NCBI GenBank assembly: GCA_028277515.1 | Contig: JANQGC010000369.1 | Span: forward strand, 21,607 to 85,606 | Direction: 5' to 3' | Origin: Anaerolineae bacterium | Lineage (GTDB): Bacteria; Chloroflexota; Anaerolineae; Promineifilales; Promineifilaceae | DNA: 64,000 nucleotides | In this document: positions 10,074 to 18,122 of the stretch, piece by piece | Numbering within the stretch: the stretch's first letter is position 1 | Layout: every line of letters starts with the position of its first letter | The notes under the pieces: generated by a model | What the model saw: only the letters and a program-made list of their open reading frames with translations | Told to the model about the DNA's origin: nothing | The model's database searches: none | Made by a program: the position numbers and the translations under genes

Positions 10074-10190
10074 TGTTTTTATTTCGCCTTTAAGCTCAGC
10101 CCAACATCATAACCAGACCATTAGAAAACTGAGCTTGAATCAAATTTTGCTTACGTAGTTTTGCCTTTCGAGTAATTACTAAACTGTCAG

Positions 10191-10322
10191 CTAGTAACCC
10201 GACACTTTTACAAAGAGAAAATTTATTGGACGCTGATTCACGCTGACAACGCTGAATTTTTTATTTTTATCGGCGTGAATCCGCTCTTGTCTGCGTCCTA
10301 TTTCTAACTGTCAGGTAACTAG
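10191..10322. mobile_element. MITE-like element, copy A
   Basis: A 132-bp element with imperfect terminal inverted repeats: CTAGTAACCCGACA at the left, and the inverse of CTAGTTACCTGACA at the right. It shares its termini, the GGACGCTGA...CGCTGAATTTTT core and the CCGCTCTTGTC[TC]GCGTCCTATTTCT segment with a second copy at 17577-17698. It has no coding capacity. A 9-bp direct repeat AACTGTCAG flanks it (10182-10190 and 10323-10331), but the same 9-mer also occurs inside the right end, so it is not a clean target-site duplication. It starts 12 bp after the glpF stop on the glpF transcript. Confidence 0.7.
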
Positions 10323-10333
10323 AACTGTCAGTA

Positions 10334-11044
10334 CTAAAATGCTAAGATTAATAAACCGGCGATGATGCCGCCGATAATTGGACCAACAACCGGTATCCAG
10401 GCGTAACCCCAATCGGAACCACCTTTACCGTGAATAGGCAGGATAGCATGGGCAATTCGCGGTCCTAGATCACGCGCCGGGTTAATGGCATATCCCGTGG
10501 GGCCGCCAAGAGAGAGGCCAATGCCCCAAACCAGCGCACCAACGAGGAACGGACCTAAGGCATCTGCGACATTACCAAAGAATATCGCCCATACACCAAA
10601 GACCAGCACGAAAGTGCCAATGATCTCGGTGATGTTGTTCCACACAACGTTGCGGATCGCTGGCGCTGTGCTGAAAACGCCCAACTTCAGGCCGGGATCT
10701 TCTGTTTCTTTCCAATGTGGATAGTAAGCCAGGAAGACAATGATGCCACCGAGGAATGCGCCAATTAATTGAGCGATAATGTATGCGGGTACATCAGCCC
10801 AGGGGAAATCGCCGGCTACGGCAAAGCCGATAGTGACCGCAGGATTGATGTGCGCCGGTGCACTGCCTGTGGCGATGGATACGAAGACACCCACCATAAC
10901 GGCAAAGGCCCAGCCTGTCGTTATGACGATCCAGCCGGAATTTTCGCCTTTTGATTTTTTCAACAAAACTTCGGCCACAACACCGTCGCCTAGAATAATA
11001 AGAAACATCGTTCCTAAAAGTTCACCAACAAACGGACTGCTCAT
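10334..11044 (-). CDS. glpF: Glycerol uptake facilitator (aquaglyceroporin)
   Basis: Six-helix MIP-family channel of 236 residues for glycerol diffusion across the cytoplasmic membrane. The two pore motifs are NPA at residues 67-69 (AHINPAVTIG) and NPA in YAINPARDLGPR near residue 186. The aspartate and arginine after the second NPA are typical of glycerol-conducting members. RBS GGAGTGGAAA precedes the ATG. It is the first gene of the glycerol locus, with a 561-bp upstream region, so the main promoter probably lies there. Confidence 0.96.
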   Translation of the reverse strand: MSSPFVGELLGTMFLIILGDGVVAEVLLKKSKGENSGWIVITTGWAFAVMVGVFVSIATGSAPAHINPAVTIGFAVAGDFPWADVPAYIIAQLIGAFLGGIIVFLAYYPHWKETEDPGLKLGVFSTAPAIRNVVWNNITEIIGTFVLVFGVWAIFFGNVADALGPFLVGALVWGIGLSLGGPTGYAINPARDLGPRIAHAILPIHGKGGSDWGYAWIPVVGPIIGGIIAGLLILAF

Positions 11045-11605
11045 TTTCCACTCCTTTTATAGTAGATATACTGTTTTTCAATGTTTAAAATAGGTTTGCT
11101 TAAGACTCTATATTTTGCGCTGTGAAGTCGCAGGTATTGTGGTTCAATCAATAGGACTTCTCCTTTCCCTCGTTTATAACTTTAAGAACTCCCAGTTTTT
11201 GACACTCGTTTCTCTCAAGACTTTTTTCAAGAATTGACCGGCCCTGATTGTGCAACCATTACAAGCTCACACCCTTTTTGTCGAATGGACACACTTTGGA
11301 TCATACACAATTGTCAGATTGGATAGCAACAAATTGCAAAAATAGTTCCTATATGGAACAACTATTTTTGTTATTCGTTTCACTTTGGAACATTTCGATT
11401 TCGTTTGGTTTTGGCTGGGTTGTATTTGTCACTCTATAAAGATGGTTCCAGTTTTTCTTACTAGTGACAATATGTAAAAAAACAGGATGATTTACCCAAT
11501 TTTCACGTCTGGTTCACGACAACACCATTGGGAGAAGGGTATGCTTAAAGTATCCTTCAATATATATTGCGCTAAGCACATCTGAGGTACGAAAGGAGCA
11601 TATAA
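11045..11605. promoter_or_regulatory. Divergent intergenic region between glpF and the SH3b gene
   Basis: This 561-bp gene-free stretch is AT-rich. It holds four GTTCC/GGAAC pentamers within about 105 bp: 11345-11349, 11355-11359, 11387-11391 and 11445-11449. The first two form GTTCC-tatat-GGAAC. A possible plus-strand promoter is TTGGCT (11411-11416), an 18-nt spacer and TATAAA (11435-11440). I see no convincing glpF promoter and no convincing ORF; a 63-codon frame at 11248-11439 lacks an RBS and recognisable features. Confidence 0.4.
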
Positions 11606-13174
11606 GTGGAAGAGGATCGCAGGGAATTGCATTCAGGTCTAGGCGGCAGCTTAATTGATGCCCAAGACACCTTTATGTTTGGCTGCCCTTACTTGGGCAC
11701 ACTGGAGGATACGGACACTTCGCTCTCTTTCCCTGCGCAGGCAAATCACTGCTTCCGCACTAAAACGCCGGCGTCTGTCGAGCTTGCCCACCAGGAAACT
11801 TACTGCCTGACCGATATGCACCCCGGTTGTCACATATTTCACCAGACTGTTGCTGAACCGCCCGAGACGAAAAAAAGACAAACAGATGTCAAATCTGAAA
11901 AGCGCACAGGTCGAGCCAGTATTTACGCCTTGCCTTTAATCCTCATATTGCTCTTCTTAGCTGCCATTCTTTGGTGGCCTGCTCCGGGAACCGTGTTTGA
12001 GGAAGCCATCGCCTTTGGTTCCCAGCTTCGAGGCGAGAATGACAAGGCAGTGAGCAATGATGTTGAATCTGGCGACGATTCAATTGTCTCACCTGCTTCT
12101 GACGCAAGTGAACCATCTATTGTCGAAAATCAGACGGCCGACTCTAACTCTGAAGCAGCATTGGATGATGAGGATGAGCAACCGGCAACGGCCGAAGAAA
12201 ATTCGGCCGCAGCGCCACAGACAACCGAGGAGAGCATCGCCCAATCGGGATCATCAGCAGTAGAAACCGTTGAAGAAGACAGCGAAGCAATTCCCTCCTC
12301 AGATATTGAGGAAGCCGTCAATACGGCACAGGAATCCACATCCTCGATCAATAATGAAGATAGTATTGAGATCAAAGAGGCGATCAGCGAAGAGGGTGTT
12401 CAGGAAAGCGTAGTGGGGGCGAGCGCAGAGAACGCAGATGAAGATATCGCTGCTGCCATTATCGAGAGCGCCCCTGAGAATGAAGAAGCCGACGACGACG
12501 CGGAAAGCTCGGAAGCCGGCGAGGCAAATGAAAATGAAGAAGATAGCGACTTAGCCCTGCTAATCAGCGGATTGCCGGTGCTAAACAACCTGCCTGCGAC
12601 GCAAACAACTGCCGTTGATCAACCGGCCGCTGCTGAGACTTCCGCTGGTGTAGTGGCCTTCATTGGACCTGATTCGGACACACCTCTAGCTTTGCGCGAT
12701 GAGAATGATATTGAACGCGCTCTGTTCGTTCGCGAATCCCCTTTCTTAACGGCTAAACTGCTGACCATCATCAACCGCAGGCAGCAGGCAACCATCTTGG
12801 GGCAGGACAGCAGCGGCGCCTGGCTCCAGGTCCGCTTAGAGACCGGCGTCGAGGGTTGGGTCAATGCAAATGCCAGCCAGGCCGCCGTTGATGTGACGAC
12901 CTTGCCGGTCGCCGGCGAAGCGGCCGGTCCGGCTGCTCAAGCATTGCCGGCTATTGATGCGAGTTCCTTACCTGTCATGCGTTCAGCCATAGTAAACACC
13001 GGCGCGCTCAACCTGCGCTCCGGTCCCAGCGTGGCTTACGAGCCAATCACTACCCTGAACAAGGGAGAAATCGTCGGGTTGATCGGCCGTCGCGGCAGCG
13101 TTTGGGTCAGAATTCGGCTCGACAGTGGCCTTGAGGGGTGGGTAAACGCCTCGCTTCTGGCACCATTAAGCTAA
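11606..13174 (+). CDS. Single-pass membrane protein with N-terminal four-Cys motif and two C-terminal SH3b domains
   Basis: GTG start with RBS GAAAGGAGC 7 bp upstream; 522 residues. The N-terminal cytoplasmic part has Cys27, Cys49, Cys67 and Cys75 in a CPYLG...NHCF...YCL...GCHIF pattern, which could bind zinc or a cluster. One transmembrane segment covers about residues 106-125, after a Lys/Arg-rich stretch, so the long remainder should be outside. Residues about 140-330 are a low-complexity Glu/Ala/Ser linker. Two bacterial SH3 (SH3b) domains follow, each with a GW[VI]NA block, at about 355-415 and 450-520. SH3b domains usually bind cell-wall or surface ligands. The function is unknown; a transmembrane envelope sensor is plausible. 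Confidence 0.85.
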   Translation: MEEDRRELHSGLGGSLIDAQDTFMFGCPYLGTLEDTDTSLSFPAQANHCFRTKTPASVELAHQETYCLTDMHPGCHIFHQTVAEPPETKKRQTDVKSEKRTGRASIYALPLILILLFLAAILWWPAPGTVFEEAIAFGSQLRGENDKAVSNDVESGDDSIVSPASDASEPSIVENQTADSNSEAALDDEDEQPATAEENSAAAPQTTEESIAQSGSSAVETVEEDSEAIPSSDIEEAVNTAQESTSSINNEDSIEIKEAISEEGVQESVVGASAENADEDIAAAIIESAPENEEADDDAESSEAGEANENEEDSDLALLISGLPVLNNLPATQTTAVDQPAAAETSAGVVAFIGPDSDTPLALRDENDIERALFVRESPFLTAKLLTIINRRQQATILGQDSSGAWLQVRLETGVEGWVNANASQAAVDVTTLPVAGEAAGPAAQALPAIDASSLPVMRSAIVNTGALNLRSGPSVAYEPITTLNKGEIVGLIGRRGSVWVRIRLDSGLEGWVNASLLAPLS

Positions 13175-13261
13175 TCATCTTCCTGAATCTAATTGCAACA
13201 TTATTACGCGATGCCCAGGGCGTCGCGTTTTCTTCTATTACGCAAACCACCCCACGTTCAG

Positions 13262-13276
13262 TATAATTTAGCATCA
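13262..13276 (+). promoter_or_regulatory. -10 element immediately before the ABC-F start (possible leaderless mRNA)
   Basis: A consensus TATAAT at 13262-13267 ends 8 bp before the ATG at 13276, so transcription would begin at or next to the start codon. The -35 (TTACGC at 13238-13243, 18-nt spacer) is weak. No Shine-Dalgarno sequence is visible. Confidence 0.45.
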
Positions 13277-15312
13277 TGTCACTCTTAAATGCTTCCCATG
13301 TTGGGCAATCCTTCGGCGCTTATGATGTATTCAGAGGCGTCACGGCCAGTATCCCTAATGATGGCAAGGTGGGGCTGGTCGGGCCAAATGGGGTAGGCAA
13401 GACCACCTTGCTATTGATTTTGGCCGGCATCTCTCAGCCGGATTCAGGCTCGGTGCACATCGCGCGCGGCACGCGAATAGGCTATCTATCGCAAGAATCT
13501 TCTGATGCCTTCAACGATCGTCGGCATTCCGTTTACGAAGAAATGTTATTGGTGTTTTCCGATCTGGAAAAAATGGCCGAACGCCTGGTGGAGATGGAAA
13601 TGGCCATGAGCGATGGCCAATCATCTGCTGATTTCCTGGCCGATTACAGCGATCTGCAGCTCAAGTTTGAAATGGCCGGCGGCTATGATTATGAATTGCG
13701 CATCAAGCAAGCCCTTACCGGCCTGGGCTTTAACGAAGAGGCCTGGCGCATGCCGCTTCATCATTTAAGCGGCGGACAGAAAACGCGCGCACTTTTGTCC
13801 CGTCTGCTTCTTGAGCAGCCTGATCTGCTTATCCTAGATGAGCCGACCAATCATTTGGACGTAGCCGCTATTGAATGGCTGGAAAGCACTCTTAAATCCT
13901 GGGACGGCGCGATATTAATCGTCAGCCACGACCGCTACTTCCTGGACAGTGTGGTTAATACCATATGGGAGATGAGTCCCCAGGATGTTGAGGTATATCG
14001 CGGCAACTACAGCGCCTACCTGAACCAACGCTCGGAGCGCTGGGAGCGCAAGCAAAAAGAATTCGATGCCTTGATGGAGCGTATTGACAAAGAAATGGAC
14101 TTCATCCGTCGCAATATTGCCGGCCAGCGCACGCAAATGGCGCAGGGCAAATTGAGCCGCCTGGCCCGCGAGGTGGAAGCAATCCATGCGGGCGGGTTGG
14201 ACATTTTAAGCGACCTGCGCAGCAAGGGCTGGCTGCAAGTTAAAAACGAAGTCGGATTGGCCATGGGTCCCGCCTCCACAGTTGGTGAGCTGCAAGAACG
14301 AATTAATGCCTTGCGCCCGCCGGCGCAGCCGCTTGCTCTAAAAATGGATTTTCGAGCCTCCCACCGCAGCGGCAATATTATCTTGCGCACCCGTGACCTG
14401 GAAATCGGTTACCCGGGAAATCTTCTTTTTGAAGCGGAGGATATCGAACTGCACCGCCAGGAGTGCGCCGCCCTGATCGGGCCGAATGGTACGGGTAAAA
14501 CGACCTTTTTGCGCACCATCTTACAGCAAATGTCGCCCTTAAACGGGGACATTTCTCTGGGCGCCAGCTTGAAAATTGGTTACTTCGCCCAGGTGCATGA
14601 TGAACTTGACACGGACAACACGGTGCTGGATGAGTTCTTACGCCACCAGGCGATGCCCATCAGCGAGGCGCGCAATTTCCTGGCCCGTTTCCTCTTCCGT
14701 GGAGATGATGTATTTAACAAGGTGAGCACGCTGAGCGGTGGGGAATTGGGTCGATTGGCATTGGCCATCTTAACACTTGAAGAAGCCAATTTCTTGCTCC
14801 TTGATGAGCCGACTAATCATCTGGATATTCCTGCTCAAGAGACATTGCAGCTTGCCCTGGAAGAATTTTCAGGCACGACCCTGCTTGTGTCTCACGATCG
14901 TTACCTGGTTAATCGCATGGCCGGCCAGATCTGGGAGCTGCGCGCCGGCCGTCTCAGCGTTTATTATGGCGGCTACCAGGCTTACCTGGCCCAGCGACAG
15001 CGAGAATCGGCCGCGGAAAAAGAAACATCACGGGCAAACGGGGCGGGAGCTTCTACTGCTTCAAACCAGGATAACCAGCCGCCAATAAGCAAAAATGCGA
15101 TGCGCCGCCATGCGGAAAGAGTCAATGACCTGGAAGAGAAAATTCACAATGCGGAAAGCCAGCTGGCCCGGATGGGTGAGGAGTTGCAAGCAGCAACTCT
15201 CGCCGAAGATGTGGCCGAGATCCGGCGCATCAGCCAGGCTTATGCAAATACAGAGCGGATGCTGGCCGATTTATTGCAGGAATGGGAAGCAGCCCATGAG
15301 GTTCAGCCCTGA
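13276..15312 (+). CDS. ABC-F family ATPase (ribosome-associated type)
   Basis: Soluble protein of 678 residues with two ABC ATPase domains and no transmembrane segments, which is the ABC-F arrangement. Walker A motifs start at residues 36 (GPNGVGKT) and 402 (GPNGTGKT). Signatures are LSGGQKTR and LSGGELGR, each followed by LDEPTNHLD. The inter-domain linker is charged, and a C-terminal coiled coil covers about residues 590-675, as in Uup/YdiF-type members. Such proteins act on ribosomes in translation rescue or antibiotic protection; which applies here cannot be read from the sequence. A TATAAT sits just before the ATG. Confidence 0.93.
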   Translation: MSLLNASHVGQSFGAYDVFRGVTASIPNDGKVGLVGPNGVGKTTLLLILAGISQPDSGSVHIARGTRIGYLSQESSDAFNDRRHSVYEEMLLVFSDLEKMAERLVEMEMAMSDGQSSADFLADYSDLQLKFEMAGGYDYELRIKQALTGLGFNEEAWRMPLHHLSGGQKTRALLSRLLLEQPDLLILDEPTNHLDVAAIEWLESTLKSWDGAILIVSHDRYFLDSVVNTIWEMSPQDVEVYRGNYSAYLNQRSERWERKQKEFDALMERIDKEMDFIRRNIAGQRTQMAQGKLSRLAREVEAIHAGGLDILSDLRSKGWLQVKNEVGLAMGPASTVGELQERINALRPPAQPLALKMDFRASHRSGNIILRTRDLEIGYPGNLLFEAEDIELHRQECAALIGPNGTGKTTFLRTILQQMSPLNGDISLGASLKIGYFAQVHDELDTDNTVLDEFLRHQAMPISEARNFLARFLFRGDDVFNKVSTLSGGELGRLALAILTLEEANFLLLDEPTNHLDIPAQETLQLALEEFSGTTLLVSHDRYLVNRMAGQIWELRAGRLSVYYGGYQAYLAQRQRESAAEKETSRANGAGASTASNQDNQPPISKNAMRRHAERVNDLEEKIHNAESQLARMGEELQAATLAEDVAEIRRISQAYANTERMLADLLQEWEAAHEVQP

Positions 15313-15353
15313 TCTCTTCAAGCCGGAGAACGGCAACGGATACCCCCAGCACA

Positions 15354-15947
15354 ATGAATGAAAGGTTTATAATTGGGCTGACCGGCAACATCGCCACAGG
15401 CAAATCGGCGGTGATGCAGATGGCCAAAAAGCGGGGAGCTTATACGATAGATGCTGACCAGATAGTGCACCAAATTTTCAATGAAAACCAGGCGGTGCAG
15501 GAAGCCATCGCTGGTGCCTTTGGGCCAGGTGTACGTTCGGCAGACGGCCGTATCAACCGCCCTGCCCTGGGTACAATCGTCTTCAACGATCCCAAGGCTT
15601 TAAAGCAGTTGGAAAATATCGTTCATCCGGCCGTCTACGAGGCTGTGATCGCCATGTTAGCTGGCACGAAAACAAATGTGATCATCTACGAAGCGATTAA
15701 GCTCCTGGAAAGCAAATTTCGCAACCATTGCGATCAAATCTGGGTAACAACTTGCACCCGGCAGAAACAGTTAGAACGGCTACAAATATATCGCGGAATG
15801 GATGAACAAACTGCCCGCGCGCGCATCAATGCCCAGTCACCGCAGGAAGAGAAAATCGCGGCGGCCGATGTGGTGATCGACACCAATGGATCGTTGAGTG
15901 AAACAGAGGAACAATTTTGGAAAGCCTGGTCATCTTTGAATTTATAA
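15354..15947 (+). CDS. coaE: Dephospho-CoA kinase
   Basis: Catalyses the last step of coenzyme A synthesis, phosphorylating the 3'-hydroxyl of dephospho-CoA. P-loop GNIATGKS is at residues 11-18. DADQIVHQIF and the C-terminal IAAADVVIDTNGSLSETEEQ are typical CoaE blocks. Length 197 fits the family. It starts 41 bp after the ABC-F gene on the same strand. A short 66-bp gap separates it from the next small gene. Confidence 0.94.
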   Translation: MNERFIIGLTGNIATGKSAVMQMAKKRGAYTIDADQIVHQIFNENQAVQEAIAGAFGPGVRSADGRINRPALGTIVFNDPKALKQLENIVHPAVYEAVIAMLAGTKTNVIIYEAIKLLESKFRNHCDQIWVTTCTRQKQLERLQIYRGMDEQTARARINAQSPQEEKIAAADVVIDTNGSLSETEEQFWKAWSSLNL

Positions 15948-16013
15948 TGAGAGCATATTAGCAATGGTTAGAAACGGATGTCAACAAGCCTCAAATAGGA
16001 GTATAGTTAGCTG

Positions 16014-16259
16014 ATGGAAACGGTAAAAAACTGGATTAAAAAACATCCAAATCTCTCAGCCTGGTTCGTCCTGGCTTTGGGCATGGTGATTTTGCTCGTT
16101 ATTGAAGCCCGCAAAGTGGGTCTGGCTCCCAGCCAATGGTTCTGGTTGATCGTCGTCACAATTTTGGTCGCTGGCGCAGCGATATGGATCATTAGCTGGG
16201 GAGATGATGAGGAAAGTGCCATCACAGAAGATGAAGGTCCCGCCGAACCCTCTCAATGA
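16014..16259 (+). CDS. Small two-helix membrane protein, unknown
   Basis: An 81-residue protein with two hydrophobic segments (about residues 13-32 and 40-60) and an acidic C-terminal tail (DDEESAITEDEG). I do not recognise a family. Its stop overlaps the start of the downstream protease gene by 4 bp (ATGA), which suggests translational coupling and supports it as a real gene. It may be a partner of that protease, by inference from coupling only. Confidence 0.6.
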   Translation: METVKNWIKKHPNLSAWFVLALGMVILLVIEARKVGLAPSQWFWLIVVTILVAGAAIWIISWGDDEESAITEDEGPAEPSQ

Positions 16260-17374
16260 TCAACACCTCTCCAACCAGCCTGGTGCCACTGGAAGCAGTT
16301 CAGGCCCTGCGCAACGATATCGCCGATTTATTTCAGGTTGTTGACACGACCCTGGATCAACCGGACCGGGATTATATTCGCTTTCGTGGCAGTTTCTTAA
16401 AAGATCCGGCCGATTGCTTCGACGACCTGCGCGATCATTTTACCCATTATGGCTTTACGCCCAAGATTATAGCGGAAAATGATTTAACCGCGCTGATCGC
16501 GATGCCCTACGTATTTGAAGTTCGCGAATCGCGACGCTGGATAAATCTCCTGCTCCTTATCGCCACCATCTTATCCACCCTGTTTGTCGGTGCCAGCTAT
16601 GAAGCCACAACCTTGGATGAACTGTATATGCTTTGGCGTGGCTGGCCTTTCAGTCTCAGTATTATGCTTATCCTCGGTGCGCATGAGATGGGTCATTATT
16701 TCGCCGCCCGTTACCATCGTGTGCCGGTAACTCTACCCTACTTTATTCCCATGCCTTTGCCCGGTTCTTTTGGAACATTTGGCGCTTTCATTCAACTCAA
16801 AGCGCCGGTGAAAAATAAAAGAGCACTGCTTGATGTGGGCGCTGCCGGGCCTTGGGCGGGCATCCTCTTTGCCATCCCCATCTTGTTTATCGGACTGGCC
16901 ACGTCTGAAGTGCTGCCTCTGCCCACAACAATGCCCTACCAGTTGGAAGGCAATTCACTTTTATACGCGGCGATTAAGTTCATCGTTTTCGGCCAATTTT
17001 TGCCCGCGGATGGTCTGGATGTGCATTTAAATCAGGTGGCCTGGGCCGGTTGGGTCGGCCTACTGGTTACCAGCCTCAATTTAATCCCCGTAGGCCAACT
17101 GGATGGAGGGCATGTCGTATTTTCTCTGCTCGGCAACTGGGCCAGGTACCTTTTTTGGCCGGTCATTGTTGGCCTTGGCCTGCTGGTAACCATCACGGGG
17201 ACCTTTACCTGGGTTCTTTGGATCGCTCTCCTCTTTTTTCTCGGGCGACGGTATGCCGTGCCCCTGGATGAAATCACCAAGCTGGATCCGCGGCGGCGGA
17301 TATTTGCCATATTGACCCTGCTACTCTTTTTCCTGGTCTTCATACCTATCCCATTACAGATAGTTGTGCCTTGA
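16256..17374 (+). CDS. Site-2 protease family (M50) intramembrane metalloprotease
   Basis: Membrane protein of 372 residues. Zinc site: HEMGH with His143, Glu144 and His147 in a hydrophobic segment. The third ligand region is NLIPVGQLDGGH with Asp283. About 90 N-terminal soluble residues precede the membrane part. Overall it resembles the EGY1/S2P-like cyanobacterial and plastid group more than RseP, as no PDZ domain is seen between the motifs. Substrates are unknown; this family cleaves membrane-bound regulators or signal-peptide remnants. Confidence 0.9.
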   Translation: MINTSPTSLVPLEAVQALRNDIADLFQVVDTTLDQPDRDYIRFRGSFLKDPADCFDDLRDHFTHYGFTPKIIAENDLTALIAMPYVFEVRESRRWINLLLLIATILSTLFVGASYEATTLDELYMLWRGWPFSLSIMLILGAHEMGHYFAARYHRVPVTLPYFIPMPLPGSFGTFGAFIQLKAPVKNKRALLDVGAAGPWAGILFAIPILFIGLATSEVLPLPTTMPYQLEGNSLLYAAIKFIVFGQFLPADGLDVHLNQVAWAGWVGLLVTSLNLIPVGQLDGGHVVFSLLGNWARYLFWPVIVGLGLLVTITGTFTWVLWIALLFFLGRRYAVPLDEITKLDPRRRIFAILTLLLFFLVFIPIPLQIVVP

Positions 17375-17402
17375 AAAAGTTCTAATCATCCATTCTTCCA
17401 AT

Positions 17403-17431
17403 TTGGCAGGAATTTGCCTCTTCGCTATAAT
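17403..17431 (+). promoter_or_regulatory. Sigma70-type promoter of the tRNA gene
   Basis: TTGGCA (17403-17408), 17-nt spacer, TATAAT (17426-17431). The -10 ends 12 bp before the mature tRNA 5' end, consistent with a start a few bases upstream of the tRNA. Confidence 0.75.
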
Positions 17432-17443
17432 TCCCTTTGCTCA

Positions 17444-17517
17444 GGTGCCATAGCTCAGTTGGTTAGAGCGAGGGACTCATAAGCCCTAGGTCGTTGGTTC
17501 AAATCCAACTGGCACCA
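17444..17517 (+). tRNA. tRNA with CAT anticodon (Met elongator or Ile2)
   Basis: A full cloverleaf of 74 nt: acceptor GGTGCCA/TGGCACC, D-arm GCTC...GAGC, anticodon loop CTCATAA, T-arm GTTGG-TTCAAAT-CCAAC, discriminator A. No CCA is encoded. G1-C72 pairs, so it is not an initiator tRNA. The inner anticodon-stem pair is an A31-G39 mismatch. Elongator tRNA-Met and lysidine-modified tRNA-Ile2 both carry CAT, and I cannot separate them by eye. Confidence 0.93.
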
Positions 17518-17534
17518 CTACCAACTTTGCACAG

Positions 17535-17569
17535 CCGCTCCACAGCCAATCCGGCGGGAGCGGTTTTTT
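17535..17569 (+). terminator. Intrinsic terminator after the tRNA
   Basis: Stem CCGCTCC (17535-17541) and GGAGCGG (17557-17563) with a 15-nt loop, followed by TTTTTT. It ends transcription of the tRNA unit. Confidence 0.8.
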
Positions 17570-17576
17570 ATTGAAA

Positions 17577-17698
17577 CTTGTAACCCGACACTTTTACAAA
17601 AAGAGGGTTAATTGGACGCTGATGACGCTGAATTTTTATTTTTATCTGCGAAAATCCGCTCTTGTCCGCGTCCTATTTCTAAACTGTCGGGTAGCTAG
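17577..17698. mobile_element. MITE-like element, copy B
   Basis: A 122-bp element homologous to 10191-10322: the same TAACCCGACACTTTTACAAA left end, the GGACGCTGA core, and the right end AAACTGTCGGGTAGCTAG, which is the imperfect inverse of the left end. ATTGA occurs on both sides (17570-17574 and 17699-17703), a possible short target duplication. It sits between the tRNA terminator and the PTPS-like gene and has no coding capacity. Confidence 0.72.
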
Positions 17699-17715
17699 AT
17701 TGATAAGGAGCACAA

Positions 17716-18102
17716 ATGTATACAGTAGCTGTTAAACGTGATTTCGTGGCCCAACATTTTCTCATCGGTGGGGATTGGGGAGCGGAAAATTTTCTTCATT
17801 CCCACCACTACGTCTTGGAATTACAACTACACGGCAAGGAACTGGACCAGCATGGTTACCTGATTGACATTGTCGATATCGAAGAACAGCTAGACAAAAT
17901 TGTCGATCATTACCGCGATCAAACCTTAAATGACCAGCCCGAATTCGATAAGCTCAATCCCAGCATTGAACATTTCTCGCGCATCATCTGTAAATCATTG
18001 GCCGGACGCATCAACGCCTCCAATTTACAATCCTTAACCGTCGTCCTATGGGAAAATGACATCGCCTGGGCCAGCTATCAACATCATTTCCAGTCAACAT
18101 GA
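17716..18102 (+). CDS. 6-pyruvoyl-tetrahydropterin synthase / QueD-like protein lacking the usual catalytic Cys
   Basis: Protein of 128 residues in the T-fold PTPS family. Zinc-type histidines are His14 (AQHFL), His28 and His30 (LHSHHY). LNPSIEHFSR and the C-terminal VVLWENDIAW carry the pterin-binding Glu. In QueD and PTPS a cysteine lies four residues before the first His of HxH; here that position is Glu24, so the chemistry may differ from both 6-carboxytetrahydropterin and 6-pyruvoyl-tetrahydropterin synthesis. An RBS-like AAGGAG lies 8 bp before the ATG. It is followed after 20 bp by a glycosyltransferase and then a methyltransferase, which is not a queuosine operon context. Confidence 0.8.
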   Translation: MYTVAVKRDFVAQHFLIGGDWGAENFLHSHHYVLELQLHGKELDQHGYLIDIVDIEEQLDKIVDHYRDQTLNDQPEFDKLNPSIEHFSRIICKSLAGRINASNLQSLTVVLWENDIAWASYQHHFQST

Positions 18103-18122
18103 GCAATGAAGATGATTGACAC

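Noticed and set aside
11248..11439. Possible 63-codon gene in the glpF upstream region
   Set aside because: There is no RBS and no recognisable domain, and it lies in AT-rich regulatory DNA. I treat it as chance.
12057..12588. Frames in other phases and strands across the Glu/Ala/Ser-rich linker of the SH3b protein
   Set aside because: Low-complexity GAA/GAG/GCN codons create long open frames on both strands. The main frame is continuous from TM to SH3b domains.
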